A stretch of DNA of 64,000 nucleotides from Domibacillus mangrovi (GCF_001906925.1 NZ_MRWQ01000004.1:1-64000), one strand, 5' to 3'. Shown: positions 33,594 through 43,335, counted from the first letter of the stretch. A program made the numbers and translations. Notes: generated by a model not told the origin, from the letters alone.

Positions 33594-35417
33594 ATGAAAC
33601 GAGTAGGTTTTTTTCGTTCGATTCAAATGAAATTTTTGCTCACATATGTACTGCTTATTTTATTTGCGATGCAAGTGATTAGCGTGTATTTTGTAAACTC
33701 TCTCGAGGAAAAATTTGTAACAAATTTTAAAACCTCTTTGCAACAACGTATTGATCTATTGGAGTACAATTTGGGTGAAGAAATGTTGAAAGAGCGCAAT
33801 GATGAATCGAATACGCTTGAGCAGGATATTCGGCGTATTTTAAAAGATTTTTCTGCTCCAGATATTACGGAAGTGCGTATCGTTGATGAACGGAGCCGGA
33901 TTATCGGTACATCTGATGCCAATAATCAAGGTGTGGTCGGCCAGCGTATGACAGAAATATCCATAAAACGGGCGCTGTCTGCTAGTACGACAGAAGATAG
34001 CATGTTGATTGACGACCGGACTGGTCGCCGTGTTTGGGTATTAACGTCTCCTATTTTATTAAATAGTGAAGTGATCGGTGCCATTTACTTAATTGGAGAT
34101 ATCGAAACTGTATTTAGCCAGCTAGATGATATTAATGAAATCTTGTTTTCTGCGGCGATTTTGGCGTTAGCTATTACCGCGATACTAGGCATTACGCTGG
34201 CGAGAACGATTACAAGGCCAATTACAGATATGAGGCGTCAGGCGGTTGCGCTGGGGAAGGGGAACTTCTCAAGAAAAGTAAAAGTGTATGGTCAAGATGA
34301 AATTGGTGAACTTGCAGTAACATTTAATAATTTAACGAAGCGGCTTCAGGAATCGCAAGCGACAACAGAAGGTGAGCGTCGTAAGCTGTCATCCGTTTTA
34401 TCACATATGACGGATGGTGTAATTGCGACAGACCGCCGTGGCCGTGTTATTTTAATTAATGAACCAGCATCGAAAATGCTGAATGTTTCACGTGAAACAA
34501 TTATTTCACAACCAATAGTGTCTCTGCTAAATTTAGAGGAAGACTATTCGTTTGATGATTTATTAAATGAGCAGGATTCGGTTAATCTTGACTATAGTAC
34601 GCATGAACGCCCGTACATCTTACGAGCAAATTTCTCGGTTATTCAAAAAGAAACGGGCTTCGTTAATGGGTTGATTACCGTTTTACATGACATTACTGAA
34701 CAGGAAAAGATTGAAATAGAACGTCGTGAATTCGTGACGAATGTATCACATGAACTGCGGACGCCGCTTACGACGATGCGCAGCTACTTAGAAGCGCTTG
34801 CTGATGGGGCATGGCAAGATCCGGACATTGCACCGAATTTTCTTGATGTGACACAGACAGAGACGGAGCGGATGATTCGGCTTGTGAATGATTTGTTGCA
34901 ATTATCAAAGTACGACAGTCATGAATACAATTTAACGAAGAAAGATACCGATTTTATCGAATTTTTCAATAAAATTATTGATCGTTTTGAAATGACGAAA
35001 TCGCAGGAAGTTACATTCCGGCGTAAACTGCCGCGCTATCCGATTTATGTCACAATCGACCAAGATAAGCTGACACAGGTTATTGATAATATTATTTCGA
35101 ATGCACTGAAATATTCACCAGAAGGCGGACTTGTTTCATTTAAAGTGGAAGAGCATGGTGACACGATTCAAATAAGCGTCAGTGATCAAGGGATGGGTAT
35201 TCCAAAAAAGAGCCTTGAGCGCATTTTTGAACGTTTTTACCGTGTAGATCGGGCTCGTTCGCGGAAAATGGGCGGAACTGGTCTTGGTCTTGCGATTGCA
35301 AAAGAACTGATTGGTGCACATGACGGTCATATTTGGGCAAAGAGCGTGGAAGGAACAGGAACAACGATATTCTTCACATTGCCGGCAGATCTTTCCGAAG
35401 AGGATGATTGGGTATGA
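33594..35417 (+). CDS. walK: sensor histidine kinase WalK
   Basis: The essential membrane kinase that phosphorylates WalR and senses wall metabolism at the septum. It has 607 residues from ATG 33594, eight bases after AGGAG; an overlapping GTG and a TTG precede it. TM1 is near 12-32, an extracellular Cache domain covers about 35-180, TM2 is near 183-203, then HAMP, PAS, HisKA with VSHELRTPLTTM (His near 385) and HATPase (NALKYS, DQGMGIP, GTGLGLAI). A perfect parS site lies in the PAS region, again encoding NVSRET. Confidence 0.97.
   Translation: MKRVGFFRSIQMKFLLTYVLLILFAMQVISVYFVNSLEEKFVTNFKTSLQQRIDLLEYNLGEEMLKERNDESNTLEQDIRRILKDFSAPDITEVRIVDERSRIIGTSDANNQGVVGQRMTEISIKRALSASTTEDSMLIDDRTGRRVWVLTSPILLNSEVIGAIYLIGDIETVFSQLDDINEILFSAAILALAITAILGITLARTITRPITDMRRQAVALGKGNFSRKVKVYGQDEIGELAVTFNNLTKRLQESQATTEGERRKLSSVLSHMTDGVIATDRRGRVILINEPASKMLNVSRETIISQPIVSLLNLEEDYSFDDLLNEQDSVNLDYSTHERPYILRANFSVIQKETGFVNGLITVLHDITEQEKIEIERREFVTNVSHELRTPLTTMRSYLEALADGAWQDPDIAPNFLDVTQTETERMIRLVNDLLQLSKYDSHEYNLTKKDTDFIEFFNKIIDRFEMTKSQEVTFRRKLPRYPIYVTIDQDKLTQVIDNIISNALKYSPEGGLVSFKVEEHGDTIQISVSDQGMGIPKKSLERIFERFYRVDRARSRKMGGTGLGLAIAKELIGAHDGHIWAKSVEGTGTTIFFTLPADLSEEDDWV
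34484..34499. other. parS site inside walK
   Basis: Exact TGTTTCACGTGAAACA; third perfect parS in the window, about 24 kb from the origin. Confidence 0.97.
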
Positions 35418-36748
35418 ATTATGAAAAAATCAAATCCGCTGCCCTCGCGCTGCTTGTGCTCATAAGCCTGGCATTTACATGGGGCATCTGGAACTACAAG
35501 CCTTCTTATGAAACGATTACGGAAAGCTCAGATACAATTGTAACAGAAGTGGAAATTGGCCAGCAGCGCAAAATTTCATCGCTGCTGAAGCCAACTAAAA
35601 TTGTCACCCATTTACAGGGTCAATATTATGGAACGGAGGCAAAAGAAGAGTTAACATGGTTCATGGAGGAAATGGCTTCATGGATGTTTTATGAACCAGA
35701 AAATATTTCTAATTTGTTAAATGAGCAAGAATTTAATGAACTGTTGACTGGTGATTCTCATGTTGAATTATTTTTTGCTGGGCCCATTCCGTTTAATACA
35801 ATGAAAAATATATTAGCTTTTAATCATTCAGATGTCCCGAGTGCTGTATTTGACCGAATGGTGGTTCAATTGGAAGAGAAAAGTAACAGTATGTCTGTTT
35901 ACTTCGTTTCCGTACAGGAACGGCTAGTATTTAAAAGCCGAATTGAATCCACATCACTTGCAGAATTTAAAAGGCGCTATTTGGCACCATCAAATCATCT
36001 TGAACCATACATCGCGCATCAAATTCGAAATGGGTCACTTTTATATGTAAGAAAAGAAGCACCGGTATTGTATACGAAACAATATTTGCCCGAACAAATA
36101 GAGGGTGAAACCTTTAAAAAGGCCCTGTTTAATGATCCAAGTTACGTAAGACGCGGATCAAGCTCGAGAAGTGATGAGTACACAGATGGTTCCAGTTTAA
36201 TGAGTGTCAATCACAGTACTGGTGTCATTACGTATTTGAATTTGGCAGTGGAAAATGAAATCGGTCAGAAAATAGCGCTTTATAAGCTTATTGATAAAAG
36301 TATCAGCTTTGTCAATGACCATAATGGCTGGGTGGATGAGTACCGGCTGTTTAACACAACCCCAGGTTCCTCGTCTATTAGTTACCGGTTGTTCTTAAAT
36401 GATTACCCAGTATTTAACGAGCAGGGGATGGCTGAATTATCTCAAACATGGGGGCGTGAACGCATTTATCAATATAGCCGTCCTTCTTTTATTATTCAGC
36501 TTGATAGTCCGCTTCTGGAAACAGAGCCGCCGATTGAGCTTGAAGGTGGAGAAGAAGCCATTAGCAAAGTGCTCAGCCAAGAAATTGATGTGTCTCTTTT
36601 GACAGATATGCGAATTGGTTATGAAATGACCATTGAGCGTGAATTACCGAAAATTTTAGCGTTTGAGCCTTCCTGGTACTATAAATATAATGGAAAGTGG
36701 CGGCGTCTTGTGACTGGTGGAGGGGGGACAGCCGATGGATTGGAATAA
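35414..36748 (+). CDS. yycH: WalK regulatory protein YycH
   Basis: A membrane-anchored extracytoplasmic protein that, with YycI, modulates WalK activity. It has 444 residues. One N-terminal TM helix (about 7-25, SAALALLVLISLAFTWG) is followed by a large extracellular domain. ATG 35414 overlaps the walK stop (ATGA). Sequence conservation in this family is low; identity rests on position, topology and family wording such as FNEQGM and GRERIYQYSRP. Confidence 0.93.
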   Translation: MNYEKIKSAALALLVLISLAFTWGIWNYKPSYETITESSDTIVTEVEIGQQRKISSLLKPTKIVTHLQGQYYGTEAKEELTWFMEEMASWMFYEPENISNLLNEQEFNELLTGDSHVELFFAGPIPFNTMKNILAFNHSDVPSAVFDRMVVQLEEKSNSMSVYFVSVQERLVFKSRIESTSLAEFKRRYLAPSNHLEPYIAHQIRNGSLLYVRKEAPVLYTKQYLPEQIEGETFKKALFNDPSYVRRGSSSRSDEYTDGSSLMSVNHSTGVITYLNLAVENEIGQKIALYKLIDKSISFVNDHNGWVDEYRLFNTTPGSSSISYRLFLNDYPVFNEQGMAELSQTWGRERIYQYSRPSFIIQLDSPLLETEPPIELEGGEEAISKVLSQEIDVSLLTDMRIGYEMTIERELPKILAFEPSWYYKYNGKWRRLVTGGGGTADGLE

Positions 36749-37520
36749 AACAAAAACAATTTTTATCGCTGTGTTCCTTGTACTCGATCTGTTTTTAGCA
36801 GTCATGTTTTTTAACAAATATGATGCGAGCCGTTTTGAAGTCATTAAGGAAACTTCCATTGAAGAAAAGCTTCAGTCCGATCGAATTGAATACGAAAGAA
36901 TGCCCGTTGATGCTGAAGAGCTATCCATTATTACGGCCAAACCGAAAATATTTTCTGAAAAAGAGTTTTTCTTTTTAACGAAGCAGAAAATGACAATTAA
37001 CAATGGAACAGAAGTTATAAGTGAGCTGGACAAGCCATATGACACGGATGGGGCAACACGCGAAAAAATTATCTCTTTCGTAAAAAACAACGTATTGCAA
37101 GGCGACCGCTATTCCTATTGGAAGCGGAATCGTGATGAAAAAACAGTGATTTTCTATCAGCAGTTTGGTGATAAAAAACTGTTTAAAAATATAAGTGGTT
37201 ATTTAAAGGTGCAGTTGGATGATGCTGACAACATTATTAGCTATACACAGACAATGCTGTCAGACATTGATGAAAATCGTGAAGAGGAAGCCGTTTTAAC
37301 AGCCTTCCAAGCGATTGATGCCTTGTATAAAAATGGTCGTATTCAGCCGGATAGTGAAATTGCCAATGCAGAACTGGGCTACTATACCTTCGTACGGCTA
37401 ACAGAAGCACAGGTGCTGTCACCGACATGGTACTTTCAGCTGAAAAAAGATGAAAAAACGGAAGAAATTTATGTGAATGCGTTTGACGGGTCTATTTATC
37501 AAACGGAAAAAGAGTCGTAA
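36735..37520 (+). CDS. yycI: WalK regulatory protein YycI
   Basis: Partner of YycH, 261 residues. One N-terminal TM helix (MDWNKTKTIFIAVFLVLDLF) is followed by an extracellular YycI domain with the typical LSPTWYFQL and YVNAFDGSIYQ end. ATG 36735 is chosen because MDWNKTKTIFI is the family start and a purine-rich GGAGGGGGG precedes it; it overlaps yycH by 14 bp. It forms a complex with YycH and WalK in Bacillus. Confidence 0.93.
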   Translation: MDWNKTKTIFIAVFLVLDLFLAVMFFNKYDASRFEVIKETSIEEKLQSDRIEYERMPVDAEELSIITAKPKIFSEKEFFFLTKQKMTINNGTEVISELDKPYDTDGATREKIISFVKNNVLQGDRYSYWKRNRDEKTVIFYQQFGDKKLFKNISGYLKVQLDDADNIISYTQTMLSDIDENREEEAVLTAFQAIDALYKNGRIQPDSEIANAELGYYTFVRLTEAQVLSPTWYFQLKKDEKTEEIYVNAFDGSIYQTEKES

Positions 37521-37540
37521 TTTAACTGGAGTGGTCATAC

Positions 37541-38335
37541 ATGACGATGCAATTTAGTGTGCTTGCAAGTGGAAGCACTGGCAACGCAATTTTTGTGGAA
37601 TCAGACGGTCAATCGTTCCTTGTGGACGCAGGACTGAGCGGTAAGAAGATGGATGAACTATTTTCATCGATTGGCAAGAAGATTGAGGAACTTTCCGGTA
37701 TTCTTGTTACACATGAACATAGTGACCATATTAAAGGACTTGGTGTGCTGGCTAGAAAATATAAATTGCCGGTATACGCCAATGAAAAGACGTGGAGAGC
37801 AATGGACCGATTAACGGGTACCATTGATGACAGTCAAAAGTTTATATTCGAAATGGAAACAGTAAAAACATTTGGCTCACTCGACATTCAGTCGTTTGGT
37901 GTATCACATGATGCAGCTGAGCCAATGTTTTATATTTTTCATCACAGTGGCAAAAAACTTGTGTTGATTACGGATACAGGCTATGTCAGTGACCGAATGA
38001 AAGGTTTAATCGAAAATGCGGATGCCTATGTGTTCGAAAGTAATCACGATGTCGGAATGCTGCGTATGGGCCGCTATCCATGGAATATTAAACAGCGTAT
38101 TTTAAGTGATGTCGGCCACGTATCAAATGAAGATGCTGCACTCGCGATGAATGAGGTTATTGGACCGAATACGAAACGAATTTATTTGGCGCATTTGAGC
38201 ACAGATAATAATATGAAAGAACTAGCAAAAATGAGTGTCACGCAAACGTTGCAAATGAAAGACGCCGGTGTTGGAGAGCAATTTCATTTATTTGATACCG
38301 ATCCCAAAACGTCAACGCCGCTAGCTACGATTTAA
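37541..38335 (+). CDS. walJ: metallo-beta-lactamase-fold hydrolase WalJ (YycJ)
   Basis: An MBL-fold protein of 264 residues, probably a 5'-3' exonuclease-type nuclease that links wall regulation with DNA metabolism. The metal-binding motif [10 protein letters not shown] lies near residue 60, with further ligands in SHDAAEP, DTGY and [11 protein letters not shown] 37541 follows GGAG. It is the last gene of the wal operon before a terminator; htrA has its own leader. Confidence 0.94.
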   Translation: MTMQFSVLASGSTGNAIFVESDGQSFLVDAGLSGKKMDELFSSIGKKIEELSGILVTHEHSDHIKGLGVLARKYKLPVYANEKTWRAMDRLTGTIDDSQKFIFEMETVKTFGSLDIQSFGVSHDAAEPMFYIFHHSGKKLVLITDTGYVSDRMKGLIENADAYVFESNHDVGMLRMGRYPWNIKQRILSDVGHVSNEDAALAMNEVIGPNTKRIYLAHLSTDNNMKELAKMSVTQTLQMKDAGVGEQFHLFDTDPKTSTPLATI

Positions 38336-38342
38336 ACGAAAC

Positions 38343-38374
38343 ATCCCTAGCTTGTATGCTGGGGATATTTTTTG
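38343..38374 (+). terminator. wal operon terminator
   Basis: Stem ATCCCTAGC/GCTGGGGAT, loop TTGTAT, then ATTTTTTT. Confidence 0.85.
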
Positions 38375-38551
38375 ATTGAACGGTCAGAAATATGGCTAAA
38401 CGATCAACAACTCGTGTAAGTGGTCAAAATAGGATTGAACCTGATTTTTCGCCTTATCAGTTGCTCTTATTTTAGTCAAAAGCGTATAATTTTTTCAGAA
38501 TAGATAAAGTGAATGGTGAGACAATAAGAGGGTGGAAAGGATGAGGAATAC

Positions 38552-39745
38552 ATGGGTTATTATGATGAAGGACGCATGGGGCGTAATAAGCGTGGTGGCA
38601 AAGGTGGCTATTTTTTATCCGGATTGGCAGGTGTTGTTGTAGGTGTGGGACTTGTCATTGCAATCCTTCCATCCATAACGGATTACCAGAACGATGAACG
38701 AACTGTCGTTGAAAATCAATCTTCTGGCCACACAGAGCAAGTTTCAGTTGATGTGACAACAGATGTGACAAAAGCAGTCGATAAAGCGAAAGATACGGTC
38801 GTCGGCATTACGAATATTCAAGAAACGATGAACTTTTTCGGAGCAGCAGCGACGACACAGGAAGCAGGTACAGGAAGCGGTGTTATTTATAAAAAAGATG
38901 GAAATAAAGCATTTATAGTTACGAACTACCATGTTGTTGAAGGCTCGCAGCAGCTGGAAGTAACACTTGCAGATGGTACGAAAGAACCAGCAAAACTTAT
39001 TGGTAGCGATGTATGGACAGATCTTGCTGTCCTATCAATCAGTGATAAAAATGTTGATAAGGTAGCTGAATTTGGCAACTCGGAAGCATTGAAAATTGGT
39101 GAACCGGTTATCGCAATCGGTAATCCACTTGGTCTTGAATTTTCCGGTTCTGTTACGCAAGGTGTCGTTTCGGGACTTGAACGTGCTGTACCTGTTGATT
39201 TAAACGGTGACATGGTGAGCGACTGGCAGGCAGAAGTATTGCAAACAGATGCGGCAATCAACCCGGGTAACAGCGGTGGTGCTCTTGTGAACATTGCTGG
39301 GCAGGTGATCGGTATCAACTCAATGAAAATTGCTGAAAATGCCGTTGAAGGGATTGGACTATCCATCCCAATTGATGCAGTACTTCCAATCATTGAAGAC
39401 CTTGAATCATTTGGAGAAGTGAAGCGCCCTGCTATGGGGATCACGCTTCAAAACGTTAGTGAATTGCCAGCATATCATCAGCGGCAAACACTTAAACTTC
39501 CTGAAATGGTAACAGAAGGTGTCATCATTGAGCAAGTGCTCACTAAATCCCCTGCAGCAGAAGCAGGACTGCGTGAATACGATGTGATTACCAAATTAGA
39601 CGGTAAACCAATTCAAGATGTTATTGCCTTGCGTAAATATATGTATAACCATAAAAAAGCAGGCGACAGTATCATGATCACATACTATCGTGATGGAAAA
39701 CAACAGCAGACTGAGTTAAAATTAGTAGCAGAAAGTGATTTTTAA
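38552..39745 (+). CDS. HtrA-like serine protease (YycK/HtrC)
   Basis: A membrane-anchored quality-control protease of 397 residues. The N-terminal cytoplasmic stretch is rich in glycine and arginine; one TM helix (about 25-47) follows. The chymotrypsin-like domain has the triad His in VTNYHVVEG, Asp in WTDLAVL and Ser in NPGNSGGAL. A PDZ domain covers about 290-390. ATG 38552 is preceded by GATGAGG. It belongs to the wal neighbourhood (yycK/htrC in B. subtilis), which I do not use as a firm symbol. Confidence 0.95.
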   Translation: MGYYDEGRMGRNKRGGKGGYFLSGLAGVVVGVGLVIAILPSITDYQNDERTVVENQSSGHTEQVSVDVTTDVTKAVDKAKDTVVGITNIQETMNFFGAAATTQEAGTGSGVIYKKDGNKAFIVTNYHVVEGSQQLEVTLADGTKEPAKLIGSDVWTDLAVLSISDKNVDKVAEFGNSEALKIGEPVIAIGNPLGLEFSGSVTQGVVSGLERAVPVDLNGDMVSDWQAEVLQTDAAINPGNSGGALVNIAGQVIGINSMKIAENAVEGIGLSIPIDAVLPIIEDLESFGEVKRPAMGITLQNVSELPAYHQRQTLKLPEMVTEGVIIEQVLTKSPAAEAGLREYDVITKLDGKPIQDVIALRKYMYNHKKAGDSIMITYYRDGKQQQTELKLVAESDF

Positions 39746-39758
39746 TGGGGGAAAAAAG

Positions 39759-39902
39759 ATGTATTGCTGTTTAGAACATGCCGAGCTAGCCTTGGATATT
39801 GCTGTTGATGAGTATGAAACAGCGCCTAAAATAGAAAAAGTAGAAGAAGTGCTTTCATGTGAGTTTTGCGAAAATCAAGCCGTATATGTGGTAGGAAACT
39901 AA
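39759..39902 (+). CDS. CxxH/CxxC mini-protein
   Basis: A 47-residue protein beginning MYCCLEHAELALDIAVDEYE, with CLEH near the start and CEFC near the end, a likely zinc-binding pair. It matches the small CxxH/CxxC protein family found between the htrA and rlmH genes in Bacillus. The start follows GGGGGAAAA. Its function is unknown to me. It is 13 bp after the htrA stop codon, so it is co-transcribed with it, and ends before a perfect palindromic terminator. Confidence 0.88.
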   Translation: MYCCLEHAELALDIAVDEYETAPKIEKVEEVLSCEFCENQAVYVVGN

Positions 39903-39938
39903 TATACGGGTACAAAATGTGGATGGATTCTGTGGGTA

Positions 39939-40195
39939 TGTGGATAAAGTCAGAAAATTCCCGTTATCAACATGTTGATAACGGGAATTTTTTATTATGC
40001 GACAATGACTTTTAATAGTATTGAAACAAAAGAAAAGCCTTAAATAAACATAAAATTATCTAAAAAATTTGAAAATTCATTCTTTTTACTCTTTATCAGA
40101 AAAAGAAGAGAGTGAAAGTATGATATTCACATGTGTAAGATATGGTAAAATATAAACAGATTCAGTGTTGATATGTGGATAACTTTTGTGGATAA
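39939..40195. other. DnaA-box cluster upstream of rlmH
   Basis: Three perfect DnaA boxes (TGTGGATAA) lie at 39939-39947, 40174-40182 and 40187-40195, all in one orientation; the last two are only 4 bp apart. The 329-bp gap 39903-40231 holds no gene. In B. subtilis one of the origin-proximal DnaA-box clusters lies in front of yydA, the rlmH orthologue, so the site appears conserved. Confidence 0.8.
39955..39993. terminator. perfect palindromic bidirectional terminator
   Basis: An uninterrupted 36-bp palindrome: arm AAATTCCCGTTATCAACA and its complement, followed by T on the plus strand. Confidence 0.85.
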
Positions 40196-40231
40196 CATGT
40201 TTGTAAATTGTTTGTAAGGTGGGATTGTATT

Positions 40232-40711
40232 GTGAATATCTCTATTATAACAGTCGGTAAATTAAAGGAAAAGTACTTAAAACAAGGAATTGAGGAGTAT
40301 GTCAAACGACTTTCGGCTTATGCGAAAATGGACGTCATTGAAGTAGCGGATGAAAAAGCGCCAGAAGTCCTGAGCGATGCCGAAATGATTCAGGTAAAAG
40401 AAAAAGAAGGAGAAAGAATCCTTTCAAAAATTGGACAGGATACGTACGTCATCGCTCTCGCTATTAACGGAAAAATGAAAACATCTGAGCAAATGGCAGC
40501 TGATCTCGATAAACTTGCCACATACGGCAAAAGCAAAATTGCCTTCATTATAGGGGGATCACTTGGCCTTAGTGATACTGTGCTAAATCGTGCAGATGAA
40601 AAGTTGTCATTTTCGAATATGACATTCCCACACCAGTTAATGCGGTTGATATTAGTGGAGCAAGTGTATCGAAGTTTTCGGATTATTCGGGGGGAACCGT
40701 ACCACAAGTGA
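40232..40711 (+). CDS. rlmH: 23S rRNA (pseudouridine1915-N3)-methyltransferase RlmH
   Basis: SPOUT-class methyltransferase acting on pseudouridine 1915 in helix 69 of 23S rRNA. It has 159 residues, the standard length. It begins [16 protein letters not shown]; the knot region has [11 protein letters not shown] and the C terminus [17 protein letters not shown] is fully conserved. The start is GTG 40232 behind AAGGTGGG; the frame upstream is not supported by family length. It marks the end of the conserved core block. Confidence 0.97.
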   Translation: MNISIITVGKLKEKYLKQGIEEYVKRLSAYAKMDVIEVADEKAPEVLSDAEMIQVKEKEGERILSKIGQDTYVIALAINGKMKTSEQMAADLDKLATYGKSKIAFIIGGSLGLSDTVLNRADEKLSFSNMTFPHQLMRLILVEQVYRSFRIIRGEPYHK

Positions 40712-40818
40712 ATGGCAAACAGAGTATTGTTTTATTATTAGATAATATTTTTCTCAATAAGTATCAGCTTGTATGAAGTATATTAGCAAAGGTAATTGAT
40801 AAAAGGAGACATTCACGT

Positions 40819-41310
40819 ATGTTCGACTTCTTAAAAAGAACAAAATTAATAAAAGATGACTTAAAAGGCATGGCAACCTTAATGTATCGAGATGTTTCAG
40901 AAGATGCATGGGATAAGGAGAATCTAACTAAAAGAAATTTAGATTTCACTATTGAAAGTACTCGATTCATTGATATGTATGTAAAAAGATTAATGAATAC
41001 CGAAAAAGGCATTGAACTGTTAAATAAACACTTTGACAATTTTGTGGTTCGAATAGGCGCATATATAGGAGAGGTGATTAAAAAGAATATTAACCAGGAT
41101 TTTATCTGGTATGAGTTTGATTCTGTTTACGCTTACTCTTCTGCACTTGACGAATTCCATAGAAGTGAAAAAACCTATAGTCTCCTATATTCTAAAAAGA
41201 GGGATATTGTTATATTGCCTTTGTTAGAAACAACACACTTCTTGGAAGGGGCTTCTACGTATCCTAATTTTCTAGCTTATGTAGAAGATATGATTAAGAA
41301 AAATTCTTAA
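40819..41310 (+). CDS. hypothetical protein with RxGAYIGEV motif
   Basis: A 163-residue soluble protein with no signal peptide or TM segment. A strong AAAGGAGA precedes the ATG, and composition is coding-like, so the gene is credible. I do not recognise the family with certainty. The motif VVRIGAYIGEVIKK followed by WYEFDSVYAYS is similar in style to small hypothetical proteins of the GAYLGEV type, some of which are immunity-like, but this is not evidence of function. It is more AT-rich than rlmH and lies at the edge of the accessory region. Confidence 0.7.
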   Translation: MFDFLKRTKLIKDDLKGMATLMYRDVSEDAWDKENLTKRNLDFTIESTRFIDMYVKRLMNTEKGIELLNKHFDNFVVRIGAYIGEVIKKNINQDFIWYEFDSVYAYSSALDEFHRSEKTYSLLYSKKRDIVILPLLETTHFLEGASTYPNFLAYVEDMIKKNS

Positions 41311-41346
41311 TAAACGTCAATTCAATGTTTGCCAGTAACGATAAGT

Positions 41347-41370
41347 TGAACCGTATCATAAGTAAATGAG
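41347..41370 (+). repeat. 24-bp direct repeat, left copy
   Basis: TGAACCGTATCATAAGTAAATGAG, identical to 47375-47398 in the same orientation; related to 60810-60829 (CCATAAGTAAATGAGGTTTT). It brackets the regulator-MFS-amidohydrolase-glutaminase segment. Confidence 0.8.
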
Positions 41371-41489
41371 ATTTTTAAAAGTCACCTTTTGTATGAGCAA
41401 ATAGTGTTGGAGACAATTCATAAAGAATCCCTTACTTTGATAACATATCATCAATGCCATGTCTCAAAATCGGTTATTTCAGTGAAAAG

Positions 41490-41540
41490 CCACGGGGACG
41501 AGTTCTTTGGCTTATTAAGCCGAGAAACCCGCCCCCGTGG
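41490..41540. repeat. GC-rich REP-like palindrome
   Basis: Outer arms CCACGGGG/CCCCGTGG with inner GAGTTCTTTGGCTTA/TTAAGCCGAGAAAC. Its form resembles REP-type palindromes with a GGGGACG-GTTCT core in Firmicutes; the family assignment is from memory. No transposase lies beside it. Confidence 0.55.
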
Positions 41541-41571
41541 TCATTGCCAGAGTGATGGCTAGCCTCTGGAG

Positions 41572-41796
41572 CTAAAGTTTACTTCTTTTAAAAATATTTC
41601 TCTTAATAATTAAGTAGTTCTTAATCTCGAAATTTAAATAAAATAGATTAGCTCTGATTTCAAATTCTTCCCTTGTCTTCGGTAAATCTGTTTCACGTAT
41701 GGACTCTTCGTATTCCTCTTTAAATTTTATTATTCCTGAAGCAAAAACCGGATAATTTATCGTATGGAGACATTGCTGCCAGTAAATAAAAACGAC
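41572..41796 (-). pseudogene. gene remnant (C-terminal part), unknown family
   Basis: On the minus strand a reading frame of about 70 codons without a start codon ends FKEEYEESIRETDLPKTREEFEI...NIFKRSKL. The composition is that of a real coding tail, with charged alpha-helical character. It begins abruptly next to a terminator hairpin (41797-41841). On the plus strand at about 41880-42007 another short frame (KVDIDEDAPIIADKSVGYEV...) also lacks a start. Both look like debris. The 717-bp interval 41311-42027 contains no intact gene. Confidence 0.45.
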
Positions 41797-41841
41797 AAAA
41801 AGAAAGAACCATCTTTCTCGAATAGATGGTTCCTTCTTTTA
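41797..41841. terminator. bidirectional terminator hairpin
   Basis: AAAGAAAGAACCATCT/AGATGGTTCCTTCTTTT with a 9-base loop. Confidence 0.75.
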
Positions 41842-42027
41842 TTAAGGGGTTTGCGGACACGGCCCCCCTCCCGATAAGGAAAAAGTTGATATTGATGAGG
41901 ATGCACCGATCATAGCTGATAAATCAGTAGGCTATGAAGTTTGCGAATACTATGGTTTAGAGCGGAAATGCTTTATTATTAATATTATGAGTACCTCATC
42001 AAAATAAATGGAAAGTGAGAATCACCT

Positions 42028-43335
42028 ATGTATAAGGTTGGTATTGTAGGACCGGCTCGTTCAGTTGGGATAATTTCACATTACGCAAAGGAATTTGAAT
42101 CAAACCTATCATTTGTCGGATATTCCTATAACACTGTAAGTGAAACAACGGATATACTAGAAAAACATCATAGTAATGTCGATTTTTGGCTATTTTCAGG
42201 CTATATTCCTTATAAGATCGCACAAAAATCAAAGCATTTTTCAAAGGATAGAATGGAGTATATTTTTATTACAGGGGATATGTTTTATCGTGGCGCGCTA
42301 GAAATAAGCCATGAAATTGGAAAATTAGTGAAAAATGTTAGTATCGACGTACTAGATGTTCCTGAGGAAAGTTTTTTTGATGAAATAGTAGATTTAGATA
42401 AAATATTAAATCATGTATATATTAAACGATTTACGGCTAACACATCCATCGCTGAAATTATTGAACATCATGTAGTATACTGGAATGAACAAAAAATAGA
42501 TAGTGTCATTACGGTTTATCCGACAGTCGAAGAAAAATTAAAGGAGATGGGAATTCCTGTTTGTTTGGTTAGCCCACATACTCAGGCTATTTATCACACG
42601 CTTCAACTATTTAGCGAAAAAATCCAAACATTTTATTATAAGGAAACCCAAACCACTGCTTTAGTTGTACAAATTAAAAATTTTGATTTTATAAAAATGG
42701 CGAATCAAAATGGCTATGGAATCCATTTTTTACAGCTGAATATGAAAAAGATTATTCTGCAAATTTGTGAAAAAATAGATGGATACCTAATTGAGGAAAG
42801 TAATGGCCGCTTTGTCATTTTTAGTTCGCGGGGTATTGTTGAACGAAATATTAATGCAATATTTGAAATGATTGATCGTTTGTCTGTTGAAACAGAACAG
42901 CCGGTTGTTGTTGGTATTGGACATGCCTCTACGGTTTACTATGCGGAAAATTATGCGCATCATGCCATACAACATTTAATGGAGAAGGGGACGCAAGGTA
43001 TGGTTGTAATGCGGGAAGATGGGGTAATAACAGAAATTGCCCAAGGGTCATCGCAAATTTCGTATACAAGTCGTGTTCAAGATAAGGCGTTAATTGAACG
43101 ACTGAATGAGACGTCCATCAGTGGGAAAATGTTTGGAAAAATCGAGGCCATTATGAACGAGTTAAAAGTTGAGGCATTTAGTGCAAAAATGTTGGCAAAA
43201 GAGTTGAACATGACTGAACGGAATGCGCAGCGAATTATTTCAGAATTAGCGAAGGTTGAACTGATTGAATATTGTGGGGAGGAAAGTCGTAATTCAAGGG
43301 GGCGCCCTGCTAAGTTGTATAAATTACGTGAATAA
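42028..43335 (+). CDS. transcriptional regulator with C-terminal winged helix (unassigned family)
   Basis: A 435-residue protein. The N-terminal part (about 1-190) resembles a periplasmic-binding or PrpR_N-like sensor fold, though with no signal peptide (YKVGIVGPARSVGII, HHSNVDFWLFSGY). The middle (about 200-320) has a cyclase/GGDEF-like pattern without a GGDEF motif (IDGYLIEESNGRFVIFSS, PVVVGIGHAS). The C terminus (about 365-435) is a winged helix: FSAKMLAKELNMTERNAQRIISEL, then NSRGRPAKLYKL. It is probably the ligand-sensing regulator of the MFS-M20-glutaminase genes that follow. The exact family is not recognised. Confidence 0.75.
   Translation: MYKVGIVGPARSVGIISHYAKEFESNLSFVGYSYNTVSETTDILEKHHSNVDFWLFSGYIPYKIAQKSKHFSKDRMEYIFITGDMFYRGALEISHEIGKLVKNVSIDVLDVPEESFFDEIVDLDKILNHVYIKRFTANTSIAEIIEHHVVYWNEQKIDSVITVYPTVEEKLKEMGIPVCLVSPHTQAIYHTLQLFSEKIQTFYYKETQTTALVVQIKNFDFIKMANQNGYGIHFLQLNMKKIILQICEKIDGYLIEESNGRFVIFSSRGIVERNINAIFEMIDRLSVETEQPVVVGIGHASTVYYAENYAHHAIQHLMEKGTQGMVVMREDGVITEIAQGSSQISYTSRVQDKALIERLNETSISGKMFGKIEAIMNELKVEAFSAKMLAKELNMTERNAQRIISELAKVELIEYCGEESRNSRGRPAKLYKLRE

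Noticed and set aside
38926-39444. 172-codon open frame antisense to the HtrA-like protease
   Set aside because: Shadow frame rich in Ser, Pro and Thr opposite a conserved gene; no start signal.
41690-41702. TGTTTCACGTATGG as a fourth parS
   Set aside because: Only the left half matches; the palindrome is lost.
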